From Prevotellaceae bacterium (lineage in GTDB: Bacteria; Bacteroidota; Bacteroidia; Bacteroidales; Bacteroidaceae), in assembly GCA_022508685.1 (NCBI GenBank), contig JAFLUS010000138.1, positions 1 through 5,854 on the forward strand: 5,854 nucleotides of DNA, written 5' to 3'. Of the stretch, positions 1-5,854 are shown piece by piece (position 1 is the stretch's first letter; each line of letters begins with the position of its first letter). A program made the translations under genes and the position numbers. The notes below the pieces were generated by a model, which saw nothing but the letters and a program-made list of their open reading frames with translations, was not told the DNA's origin and searched no databases.

Positions 1-14
1 CGACAAATTTGTCG
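1..14. promoter_or_regulatory. Perfect 14-bp palindrome, candidate operator
   Basis: The sequence CGACAAATTTGTCG equals its own reverse complement. Position 15 is G, so the symmetry may continue beyond the window edge. It lies about 30 bp upstream of the candidate -7 element of the permease gene, a plausible place for a dimeric regulator to bind. It is not followed by a T-run on either strand, so an intrinsic terminator is unlikely. No regulator gene lies in the window to pair it with. The palindrome is seen directly; the operator role is inference. Confidence 0.3.
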
Positions 15-44
15 GAAAAATCGTGGCGTTACGGAAAATTTACG

Positions 45-52
45 TAATTTTG
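45..52 (+). promoter_or_regulatory. Candidate Bacteroidetes -7 promoter element for the four-gene unit
   Basis: TAATTTTG matches the Bacteroidetes sigma-ABfr -7 consensus TAnnTTTG in every fixed position. It would place the transcription start near position 59-61 and leave a leader of only about 16-18 nt before the permease ATG. I do not see a good -33 TTTG box at the expected spacing (about positions 20-26), so the promoter may be weak or need an activator. The element lies inside an imperfect palindrome (36-51, 7 of 8 base pairs, core TTACGTAA), so a repressor bound there would block it. The match is seen; function is inferred. Confidence 0.45.
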
Positions 53-76
53 CAGAAATAAATCATCTTTTGTACA

Positions 77-1408
77 ATGGAAAATAGGGTTTCGGGGCTC
101 AAGGGACGCCTCATTGCAATGAACTTTCTGGAGTTTGCCGTGTGGGGCGCCTACCTCACGTGCATGGGCAACTATCTGGGACGTGCCGGACTGGGCGACA
201 GCATTGCGTGGTTCTATGCCATTCAAGGCATCGTGTCTATCTTCATGCCCACCATTATGGGTATCGTTGCCGACCGCTACATGCAGCCGCAGCGCGTGTT
301 CGGGCTGTGCCATTTCCTTGCCGGTGCAGCCATGTTGGGTTGCTGGTGGATGGGGCAGTCGGCGGGTGTCGGTGCCGAAATTCCGAACAAGGCAGCGTTC
401 ATCGCCCTCTACACCATGAGCGTGGCGTTCTACATGCCGACCATTGCACTTGCCAACACGGTGGCGTTCACCAGTCTGAAGCAAGGTGGATATGACACGG
501 TGAAGGACTTTCCACCCATTCGCGTACTGGGCACGGTGGGCTTCATCGCCACGATGTGGTTTGTGAATTGCGCCGTATGGCAGGACGGAAGTTTCACGTT
601 CACGTTCGGCGAAAACGATTGTAAATTCCAATATACCTATATGCAATTCTTCGTGTCGGGACTGCTCAGCCTGTTGCTGTGCCTCTACAGTTTCACGTTG
701 CCGCAGATACCGATTGAGCGCAAGCCAGCCACGTCGATGATGGAGACGTTCGGACTCAATGCGTTCAAATTGTTCAAGACGAAGAAAATGGCATTGTTCT
801 TCATCTTCAGTGCATTGCTCGGCATGTCGCTGCAAGTGACGAACGGCTATGCAGGCCCGTTCATCACCAGTTTCAAGGGCAGTGCGGACGAACTCATCGC
901 CAACTCGTTTGCAGCGAACAACGCCACGTTGCTCACGTCGATTTCGCAAATCAGCGAGGCACTCTGCATTCTGCTCATTCCGTTCTTTCTGCGCCGCTAT
1001 GGCATCAAGGTCGTCATGCTGCTCTCCATGCTCGCATGGGTGTTCCGCTTCGGGTTCTTCGGCATCGGCAATCCCGCCATGCCCGGCGTGACGCTGTTCA
1101 TCCTGTCGTGCATCGTCTATGGCGTCGCGTTCGACTTCTTCAATGTCAGCGGTGCGATGTTCGTCGACCAAGAGTGCAGTCCGTCGGTCAAGGCATCGGC
1201 ACAGGGGCTGTTCATGCTGATGACGAACGGCATCGGGGCTACGATTGGCACGCTTGCGGCAGGAGCCATCGTCAATCGCTACTGCGAATGGAAGGACGGC
1301 TATCTGCAAGGCGACTGGCAGACGTGCTGGTTCGTCTTTGCCGGCTTTGCCCTCGTCGTGGCGGTGCTCTTCGCCATTTTCTTCAAATATAAGCATCAAA
1401 AAGCCTGA
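77..1408 (+). CDS. nupG: NupG-family nucleoside:H+ symporter (MFS inner-membrane permease)
   Basis: This is a 443-residue polytopic MFS permease that aligns over its whole length with E. coli NupG (418 aa) as I recall it. Shared blocks include GIVAD (62-66), DFPPIR..GT.GF (144-156), ISQISE (289-294), RYGIK (307-311), VYG.AFDFFN.SG (347-359), SPS.KASAQG (368-377) and DWQT (413-416). NupG family members import nucleosides across the inner membrane with protons. Residues reported to contact nucleoside in E. coli NupG (R136, T140, F143, Q225, N228, Q261, E264, Y318, F322, D323) correspond here to R149, T153, F156, Q253, N256, Q291, E294, Y348, F352 and D353, all unchanged. The loop after about residue 161 is roughly 16 residues longer than in E. 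coli and carries C165 and C182. The ATG at 77 fits the E. coli N-terminus better than the internal Met15. It is first in a likely four-gene unit whose other members suggest sugar-acid use, so the true substrate is open. Family assignment is firm; the substrate is less so. Confidence 0.9.
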   Translation: MENRVSGLKGRLIAMNFLEFAVWGAYLTCMGNYLGRAGLGDSIAWFYAIQGIVSIFMPTIMGIVADRYMQPQRVFGLCHFLAGAAMLGCWWMGQSAGVGAEIPNKAAFIALYTMSVAFYMPTIALANTVAFTSLKQGGYDTVKDFPPIRVLGTVGFIATMWFVNCAVWQDGSFTFTFGENDCKFQYTYMQFFVSGLLSLLLCLYSFTLPQIPIERKPATSMMETFGLNAFKLFKTKKMALFFIFSALLGMSLQVTNGYAGPFITSFKGSADELIANSFAANNATLLTSISQISEALCILLIPFFLRRYGIKVVMLLSMLAWVFRFGFFGIGNPAMPGVTLFILSCIVYGVAFDFFNVSGAMFVDQECSPSVKASAQGLFMLMTNGIGATIGTLAAGAIVNRYCEWKDGYLQGDWQTCWFVFAGFALVVAVLFAIFFKYKHQKA

Positions 1409-1436
1409 ACATACATCTTACAAACACATTCCGACA

Positions 1437-2063
1437 ATGATAGCAAAATTCAGAATGACCCTGTTGGCAGTGCTGCTCATCGCCATGGCAAGTGCTGCAT
1501 TTACCTCGTGCGACGGATGCAAATCCAAAACCGAACCGGTTGCACCCGACACGCTCGTGACGGAACCGCACGCTGAACCGGCACCCGCGCCGCTCAACGA
1601 ATTGCGCGGCACCGTTGGCGAAAACACCACCATGCACGTGCTGGAACTGATACAGGAGGACGGCACGGCCGTCGAACTCGAACTGGTGAATGCTCCCGCC
1701 ATGGGCGGCATGGAGGTAGGCGACGAAATGAGCGTCATTTGCAACGAAATCGACGGAGAGATGACTGCAGCCCTTGCCGTCAACATCACCGCCTTGCAGC
1801 ACCTGTGGTCGATGCGTGCCGACGACGGCCGTCTGCAAAGTCTGGAAATCGACCCCAAAGGTCGTGCCATTACCTACAACATGTCGCCGGCAAACTACGA
1901 CGCGTGGGAACTGCGCGACGGCATGCTCCTGCTGCACGATTCGCAGAATGCGACAAAAGAAAACGTGGCACTCACCGACACGTTTGAAATCCTCATGCTG
2001 AGCGACGATTCGCTCGTTCTCGGGCAGCACGACCGCTCCCTGCCTTTCCGACGCGACAACTAA
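1437..2063 (+). CDS. Lipocalin-like lipoprotein
   Basis: This is a 208-residue predicted lipoprotein. The signal peptide has K4 and R6, a hydrophobic core (residues 8-22) and a lipobox FTSC with lipidated Cys25. A second Cys (C28) and a Pro/Ala/Glu-rich linker (about 33-53) follow. Two regions come next. Residues 56-122 begin RGTVGENTTMHVLEL and read as a small beta barrel. Residues 123-208 contain G-x-A-x-x-YNM, WEL (157-159), TDTFEIL (180-186) and SDDSLVL (189-195). From memory these match the spacing of the Bacteroides/Prevotella 'lipocalin family' lipoproteins (pattern NM..Y..WEL, then DT.dIv.L..DSLVL). Anchored by its lipid, it would sit in the periplasm or outer membrane; its ligand is unknown. 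The ATG at 1437 was chosen because it opens directly on the signal peptide. The frame is open upstream to 1245, but that part overlaps the permease gene, is Ser/Arg-rich and looks non-coding; Met7 (1455) is a weaker alternative. It lies 28 bp after the permease and 21 bp before the hydrolase. Confidence 0.85.
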   Translation: MIAKFRMTLLAVLLIAMASAAFTSCDGCKSKTEPVAPDTLVTEPHAEPAPAPLNELRGTVGENTTMHVLELIQEDGTAVELELVNAPAMGGMEVGDEMSVICNEIDGEMTAALAVNITALQHLWSMRADDGRLQSLEIDPKGRAITYNMSPANYDAWELRDGMLLLHDSQNATKENVALTDTFEILMLSDDSLVLGQHDRSLPFRRDN

Positions 2064-2084
2064 CCCCTTATCCATAAGAATATC

Positions 2085-3392
2085 ATGAAGAAACAAATCC
2101 TCATCCTCGTTGCGGCGCTGCTGTTGCCCGTAGCAGTCAGTGCAAAGAAGAAACAGACGCAACCCAAGACCGACCGCGAAGTGTGGGTCGACATCATGTA
2201 TCAAATGGCAGAACCCGTGCTGCGCAATATGGCTGAAGGCAAACTGCAGCAGGTCATGACGCTCGAAACGGGCGGACTGGAACTGTCGCCCACGTGGGAC
2301 AACCGCGACAAGAAAGTGAGTTACATGGAGTGCTTTGCCCGACTCATGGCGGGACTGGCACCATGGCTTTCGCTGCCCGACGACGACACTGCCGAAGGAC
2401 TGAAGCGCAAGCAGTTGCGCGAATGGGCACTCAAAGCCTATGCAAATGCCGTCGACCCCGAATCGCCCGACTATCTCGGCTGGCGTTCGGGCGGACAGAC
2501 GCTGGTCGATGCTGCCTATCTCGTGGAGAGCCTCTATCGTGGCTACGACGCCCTGTGGGTGCCGCTCGACGACGTCACCAAGCAGCGCTATATCAACGAA
2601 ATCAAGGGACTGCGTCGCTACGACCCTCCCTACACCAACTGGATACTCTTCGTCGGCATGGAGGAGGCATTCCTCATGTACGTCGGTGCCGACTACGATG
2701 CCTTCCGCATCAAGATGGCAGTGAGCAAGGCTGAAGAATGGTACATCGGCGACGGCATCTACAGCGACGGCCCTTCGTTCGCGTTCGACTACTACAATGC
2801 CTTCGTCATTCAGCCCATGTACACCGAAATTCTGGAAATGGTGGCTGCCCGTCGTCCCAACGACACCTACCTCGTGCGGAGCAAGGGCGACAACCGCAAC
2901 GGCGCCGGAAAGCGCGTAGAGGAAGTGCGCAAGCGGATGCAGAAATACTCCGTCATTCTCGAGCGCTTCATCTCGCCCGAAGGCACATTCCCCGTTGTCG
3001 GTCGCTCCATTCCCTATCGCATGGCAGTGTTCCAGCCATTGGCACAACTCGCATGGCGCAAGCAATTGCCCAAGGAACTGACGAACGGACAGGTGCGTGC
3101 CGGCATCACGGCTGTTGCACGCAATATGTTTGAACGTGCCAACAACTTCAATTCGCAGGGCTTCCTCACCATCGGCTTCGTGGGCAACCATCCCAACGTC
3201 GCCGACTGGTACACCAACAACGGTTCGCTCTACATGACGTCGCTGGCATTCCTGCCGCTCGGACTGCCCGCCGACGATGATTTCTGGACGGCACCTGCCG
3301 AAAAGTGGACGTCGAAGAAGGCATGGGAGGGCGACGACTTCCCGAAAGACCACAAGTGGGACATCAACCGCCAGATTCTCTATTGGGAATAA
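2085..3392 (+). CDS. Secreted DUF2264 / GH154 family glycoside hydrolase
   Basis: This is a 435-residue exported protein. A Sec signal peptide (KK, then a hydrophobic run 5-18) ends at VSA, with likely cleavage after residue 20, so it should act in the periplasm. The mature part is a DUF2264 protein. Recognisable blocks are YMECFARLMAGLAPWL (80-95), DPESPDYLGW (124-133), GGQTLVDAAYL (136-146), TNWILF (184-189) and WYIGDGIYSDGPSFAFDYYN (219-238). The Trp, Tyr and acidic residues of the last block are the family's most conserved stretch and probably line the active site of an (alpha/alpha)n barrel. CAZy places DUF2264 in GH154, whose few characterised members are beta-glucuronidases as far as I recall; I cannot assign catalytic residues with confidence. 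The length fits the shorter Bacteroidetes members, which lack the C-terminal extension of longer homologues. A purine stretch (ATAAGAA) a few bases before the ATG is the closest thing to a ribosome binding site in the unit. The downstream SDR gene supports a sugar-acid role. Family is strong; substrate is inferred. Confidence 0.85.
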   Translation: MKKQILILVAALLLPVAVSAKKKQTQPKTDREVWVDIMYQMAEPVLRNMAEGKLQQVMTLETGGLELSPTWDNRDKKVSYMECFARLMAGLAPWLSLPDDDTAEGLKRKQLREWALKAYANAVDPESPDYLGWRSGGQTLVDAAYLVESLYRGYDALWVPLDDVTKQRYINEIKGLRRYDPPYTNWILFVGMEEAFLMYVGADYDAFRIKMAVSKAEEWYIGDGIYSDGPSFAFDYYNAFVIQPMYTEILEMVAARRPNDTYLVRSKGDNRNGAGKRVEEVRKRMQKYSVILERFISPEGTFPVVGRSIPYRMAVFQPLAQLAWRKQLPKELTNGQVRAGITAVARNMFERANNFNSQGFLTIGFVGNHPNVADWYTNNGSLYMTSLAFLPLGLPADDDFWTAPAEKWTSKKAWEGDDFPKDHKWDINRQILYWE

Positions 3393-3434
3393 CGAACTTG
3401 TAACATCATTATATCACTCAATCATTCAACAATC

Positions 3435-4235
3435 ATGGCAAATCCATTTTCACTCGAAGGAAAGAACGCTTGGATTACAGGCGCTTCCTACGGCATCGGC
3501 TTCAACATTGCGAAAGCCTTTGTGGCAGCCGGCATCAAGAACATCATCTTCAACGACATCAACGAAACGGCACTCCAACGCGGTCTTGACAACTACAAGG
3601 AGGCAGGCATCGAGAACGTCCACGGCTACGTGTGCGACGTGACCGACGAAAACGCCGTGAAGGCACTCGTTGAGAAAATCCATGCCGAAGTCGGACAAAT
3701 CGACATCCTCGTCAACAACGCCGGCATCATCAAGCGCATCCCCATGCACGAAATGAAGCGTGCCGAATTCCAGCAAGTGATTGACGTCGACCTCGTTGCA
3801 CCCTACATCGTCAGTGCAGCCGTGCTGCCCGAAATGATGGAACGCCGTGCCGGCAAGATTATCAACATCTGCTCCATGATGTCCGAACTCGGACGCGAAA
3901 CCGTCAGCGCCTATGCTGCCGCAAAGGGCGGTCTGAAAATGCTCACGCGCAACATCTGCTCCGAATACGGCGAATACAACATCCAGTGCAACGGCATCGG
4001 CCCCGGCTACATCGCTACACCGCAGACGGCTCCGCTGCGCGAACGTCAGGCTGACGGCAGCCGTCATCCGTTCGACTCGTTCATCTGCGCCAAGACACCC
4101 GCAGGTCGCTGGCTCGACCCCGAAGAACTGGGCGGTCCCGCCGTGTTCCTCGCTTCCAGCGCATCGGACGCAGTCAATGGCCACGTCCTCTACGTCGACG
4201 GCGGCATCCTTGCCTACATCGGCAAGCAGCCGTAA
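3435..4235 (+). CDS. SDR oxidoreductase, gluconate 5-dehydrogenase / KduD-like
   Basis: This is a 266-residue classical short-chain dehydrogenase with no signal peptide, so cytosolic. It has the nucleotide-binding motif TGASYGIG (15-22), an acidic D41 at the end of the second beta strand (suggesting NAD(H) over NADP(H)), CDVT (67-70), NNAG (94-97), catalytic S147, and Y160-x-x-x-K164. PGYIAT (190-195), TPAGRW (221-226), VFLASSASD..NGH (237-250) and VDGG (254-257) resemble both Gluconobacter 5-keto-gluconate reductase and E. coli KduD; the substrate-side text (ICSMMSE) is nearer the former. Enzymes of this type interconvert keto and hydroxy sugar acids (gluconate/5-ketogluconate, or 2,5-diketo-3-deoxygluconate/KDG). 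The insert around QADGSRHPFD (205-214) and the AYIGKQP tail are typical of Bacteroidetes members. D119 stands where most classical SDRs have the tetrad Asn (IDVDL instead of .xVNL). It starts 42 bp after the hydrolase and is the last gene before the terminator. Family is firm; gluconate versus KDG chemistry cannot be decided here, so no symbol is given. Confidence 0.9.
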   Translation: MANPFSLEGKNAWITGASYGIGFNIAKAFVAAGIKNIIFNDINETALQRGLDNYKEAGIENVHGYVCDVTDENAVKALVEKIHAEVGQIDILVNNAGIIKRIPMHEMKRAEFQQVIDVDLVAPYIVSAAVLPEMMERRAGKIINICSMMSELGRETVSAYAAAKGGLKMLTRNICSEYGEYNIQCNGIGPGYIATPQTAPLRERQADGSRHPFDSFICAKTPAGRWLDPEELGGPAVFLASSASDAVNGHVLYVDGGILAYIGKQP

Positions 4236-4254
4236 TCACCACAGCCTATTCATG

Positions 4255-4298
4255 AAAAAAGCCTGCAACGCACTGAGCGTTGCAGGCTTTCTCGTTTT
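4255..4298. terminator. Bidirectional intrinsic terminator between convergent genes
   Basis: A perfect inverted repeat lies between the SDR stop (4235) and the gpmI stop (4320). The left arm AAAGCCTGCAACGC is at 4258-4271, the loop ACTGA at 4272-4276, and the right arm GCGTTGCAGGCTTT at 4277-4290. The GC-rich core is 11 bp, extended by 3 A:T pairs. T-rich sequence follows on the + strand (TTTCTCGTTTT, 4288-4298), and the six A residues at 4255-4260 give a T-run on the - strand, so the hairpin can stop transcription from both sides. This 84-bp intergenic region holds nothing else I can support. Confidence 0.88.
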
Positions 4299-4319
4299 GC
4301 AGTATGTGTAGCCGTCGGC

Positions 4320-5852
4320 TTAATCCTCGATGAGGTTTTCGCCCGTCATGTCAGCCGGCTGCGACAATCCCATGATGTGGAGAACCGACGGAGCCACGTC
4401 GGCAAGACGTCCGTCGCGCACCTTCGCCGACTTGTTGTCCGTCACGTAGATAAACGGAACGGGATTGAGCGAGTGCGCCGTGTTCGGCGTTCCGTCAGCA
4501 TTGATGGCATTGTCGGCATTGCCGTGGTCGGCAATGATGACGACCTCGTAGCCGTTCTGCTTCGCAGCCTCCACCACGTCGTGCACGCAGTTGTCAATCG
4601 TCTTGACAGCCTTGACAATGGCATCGTACACACCCGTGTGGCCAATCATGTCGCCGTTGGCAAAGTTCACCACGATGAAGTCGTACTTCTGCGTAGCGAT
4701 GGCTTCGCAGAGTTTGTCCTTCACCTCCGGAGCCGACATTTCGGGCTTGAGGTCGTAGGTCGGCACCTTCGGCGATGCCACGAGAATGCGGTCTTCGCCT
4801 TCGTATGGCGTTTCGCGGCCACCGTTGAAGAAGAAAGTCACGTGTGCATATTTCTCCGTCTCAGCCGTGTGCAGTTGCGTCTTGCCCAACGAACTGAGGT
4901 ATTCGCCCAGCGTGTTGTCGACGTTCTCCTTGGGGAACAGCACGTGCACACCCTTGAACGACGCATCGTAAGGCGTCATGCAGTAGTATTGCAGTCCGGG
5001 AATCGTCTTCATGCCCTGCTCCGGCATATCCTGCTGCGTGAGCACGATGGTCAGTTCCTTCGCGCGGTCGTTGCGGTAGTTGAAGAAAATCACCACGTCG
5101 CCCTCTTGGATGCGGCCGTCCACATTGGCGTTCACCAGCGGCTCCATGAATTCGTCCGTGTTCTTGTGCTCTTCCGTATCCGTGTCGTAGCAACTCTGCA
5201 CGCCTTCCACCATGTCCGTCACCTTGCGACCCTTGCCTTCGACCAACTGGTCGTAAGCCACCTTCACGCGCTCCCAGCGCTTGTCGCGGTCCATTGCATA
5301 GAACCGACCGATGATGCTCGCAATGTGACCCGCCGATTGGTCGCAATGCTCCTGCAGCATCTGGATGAAACCCTTGCCGCTCTTCGGGTCGGTGTCGCGA
5401 CCATCCATGAAGCAATGCACGAACGTGTCAGCCACGCCATATTCCTTTGCCAAGTCGAGCAACGTGAAGAGGTGGTCGAGCGACGAGTGGACGCCACCCG
5501 TCGACGTCAGACCCATCAGGTGGATGCGCTTGCCCTGCTCCTTCGCATACGAGTAAGCCGCCACGATTTCGGGGTTCTTGCGGATGGAACCATCCTTGCA
5601 GGCGCGGTTGATTTTCACCAAGTCCTGATACACCACGCGACCGGCACCGATGTTGAGGTGACCCACCTCCGAGTTGCCCATCTGTCCGTCGGGCAGTCCC
5701 ACGTTCTCACCGCTTGCCTGCAACTGCGAATGCGGATTTTCCGCATTCAGCATGTCCAGATAAGGCGTCGGCGTGCGGAAAATCACGTCGCCCTCGCCCT
5801 TGTTACCAATTCCCCATCCGTCGAGGATCATCAATAATGCTTTCTTTGCCAT
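4320..5852 (-). CDS. gpmI: 2,3-bisphosphoglycerate-independent phosphoglycerate mutase
   Basis: This enzyme interconverts 3-phosphoglycerate and 2-phosphoglycerate in glycolysis and gluconeogenesis in the cytosol, using two Mn2+ ions and a phosphoserine intermediate. The 510-residue length is normal for the family. All residues known from the Bacillus enzyme are recognisable: D11 (LDGWG), nucleophile S61 in MGNSEVGH, H122, R152-D153 (GRDTDP), R183 and R189 ([10 protein letters not shown]), R260 and R263 (NYRNDR), K334, D401 and H405 (NGDMIGH), D442-H443 (ADHGN) and H460 (NTAH). The alkaline-phosphatase-like metal domain is formed by both ends of the chain, and the inserted phosphotransferase domain spans roughly residues 75-310. 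The Met at 5852 begins the canonical [14 protein letters not shown] start; only two bases lie upstream, so its promoter is outside the window. It is convergent with the sugar-acid/permease unit and separated from it by a shared terminator. I see no damage and no sign of transfer. Confidence 0.97.
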   Translation of the reverse strand: MAKKALLMILDGWGIGNKGEGDVIFRTPTPYLDMLNAENPHSQLQASGENVGLPDGQMGNSEVGHLNIGAGRVVYQDLVKINRACKDGSIRKNPEIVAAYSYAKEQGKRIHLMGLTSTGGVHSSLDHLFTLLDLAKEYGVADTFVHCFMDGRDTDPKSGKGFIQMLQEHCDQSAGHIASIIGRFYAMDRDKRWERVKVAYDQLVEGKGRKVTDMVEGVQSCYDTDTEEHKNTDEFMEPLVNANVDGRIQEGDVVIFFNYRNDRAKELTIVLTQQDMPEQGMKTIPGLQYYCMTPYDASFKGVHVLFPKENVDNTLGEYLSSLGKTQLHTAETEKYAHVTFFFNGGRETPYEGEDRILVASPKVPTYDLKPEMSAPEVKDKLCEAIATQKYDFIVVNFANGDMIGHTGVYDAIVKAVKTIDNCVHDVVEAAKQNGYEVVIIADHGNADNAINADGTPNTAHSLNPVPFIYVTDNKSAKVRDGRLADVAPSVLHIMGLSQPADMTGENLIED

Positions 5853-5854
5853 AA

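Noticed and set aside
29..1399. A 456-codon - strand frame opposite the permease gene.
   Set aside because: The composition is extreme (His, Glu, Arg), it has no membrane segments or motifs, and it is the antisense shadow of a clear NupG homologue.
1245..1436. Upstream extension of the lipoprotein frame into the permease gene.
   Set aside because: The 64 extra residues are Ser/Arg-rich out-of-frame translation of the permease, and would bury the lipoprotein signal peptide inside the protein.
1383..3353. A 656-codon open frame on the - strand across the lipoprotein and hydrolase genes.
   Set aside because: It is codon-aligned antisense to two convincing genes, is rich in His, Val, Cys and Arg, and matches no family I know. 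The missing TTA/CTA/TCA codons explain it.
3393..3434. Possible separate promoter before the SDR gene (AT-rich gap with TTG and two ATCATT copies).
   Set aside because: No TAnnTTTG element is present and the repeat is too short to mean anything; a shared transcript is simpler.
4252..4311. A 19-codon frame starting MKKACNALSVAGFLVLQYV that resembles a signal peptide or toxin peptide.
   Set aside because: It is made almost entirely of the terminator hairpin and its flanks, so the peptide is most likely an accident of that structure; no promoter or further coding sequence supports it.
4377..5837. A 486-codon + strand frame opposite gpmI.
   Set aside because: It is rich in His, Val and Arg, with no recognisable domain, and codon-aligned antisense to a fully intact phosphoglycerate mutase.

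Overview
The window looks like chromosomal DNA of a member of the Bacteroidales, most likely a Prevotella-like organism of moderately high GC. The reasons are: starts without clear Shine-Dalgarno sequences; a TAnnTTTG-type -7 element before the first gene; a small lipoprotein of a lipocalin-like family that I know mainly from Bacteroides/Prevotella; and an SDR dehydrogenase ending in the AYIGKQP tail typical of Bacteroidetes 'gluconate 5-dehydrogenase'. Genus level is an inference only.

Layout. Positions 1-76 are a short AT-rich leader with a perfect 14-bp palindrome (1-14) and a candidate promoter (45-52) that itself sits inside an imperfect palindrome (36-51). Four + strand genes follow with gaps of 28, 21 and 42 bp and probably form one transcription unit. 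They are a NupG-family proton-coupled permease (77-1408), a lipocalin-like lipoprotein (1437-2063), a secreted DUF2264/GH154 family glycoside hydrolase (2085-3392) and a cytosolic SDR oxidoreductase of the gluconate 5-dehydrogenase/KduD type (3435-4235). A perfect 14-bp stem with a run of A before and T-rich sequence after (4255-4298) ends the unit. It also serves the convergent - strand gene gpmI (4320-5852), a complete cofactor-independent phosphoglycerate mutase.

How the genes may work together (inference). The secreted hydrolase would release a uronic acid or related sugar in the periplasm, the permease would carry a small product across the inner membrane, and the SDR enzyme would interconvert keto and hydroxy sugar acids on the way to central metabolism. 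There is no SusC/SusD pair and no regulator in the window, so this would be a scavenging cassette for small molecules rather than a full polysaccharide utilisation locus. The permease complicates this: it keeps every nucleoside-contacting residue I can recall from E. coli NupG, so its substrate may be a nucleoside rather than a sugar acid. gpmI is a housekeeping glycolysis gene and is probably unrelated.

I see no RNA genes, mobile elements, CRISPR arrays, frameshifts or broken genes. I do not see a clearly new system. The points most worth following up are the substrate conflict of the permease, the lipocalin-like protein within the unit, the paired palindromes at the promoter, and an Asp in place of the usual Asn of the SDR tetrad.
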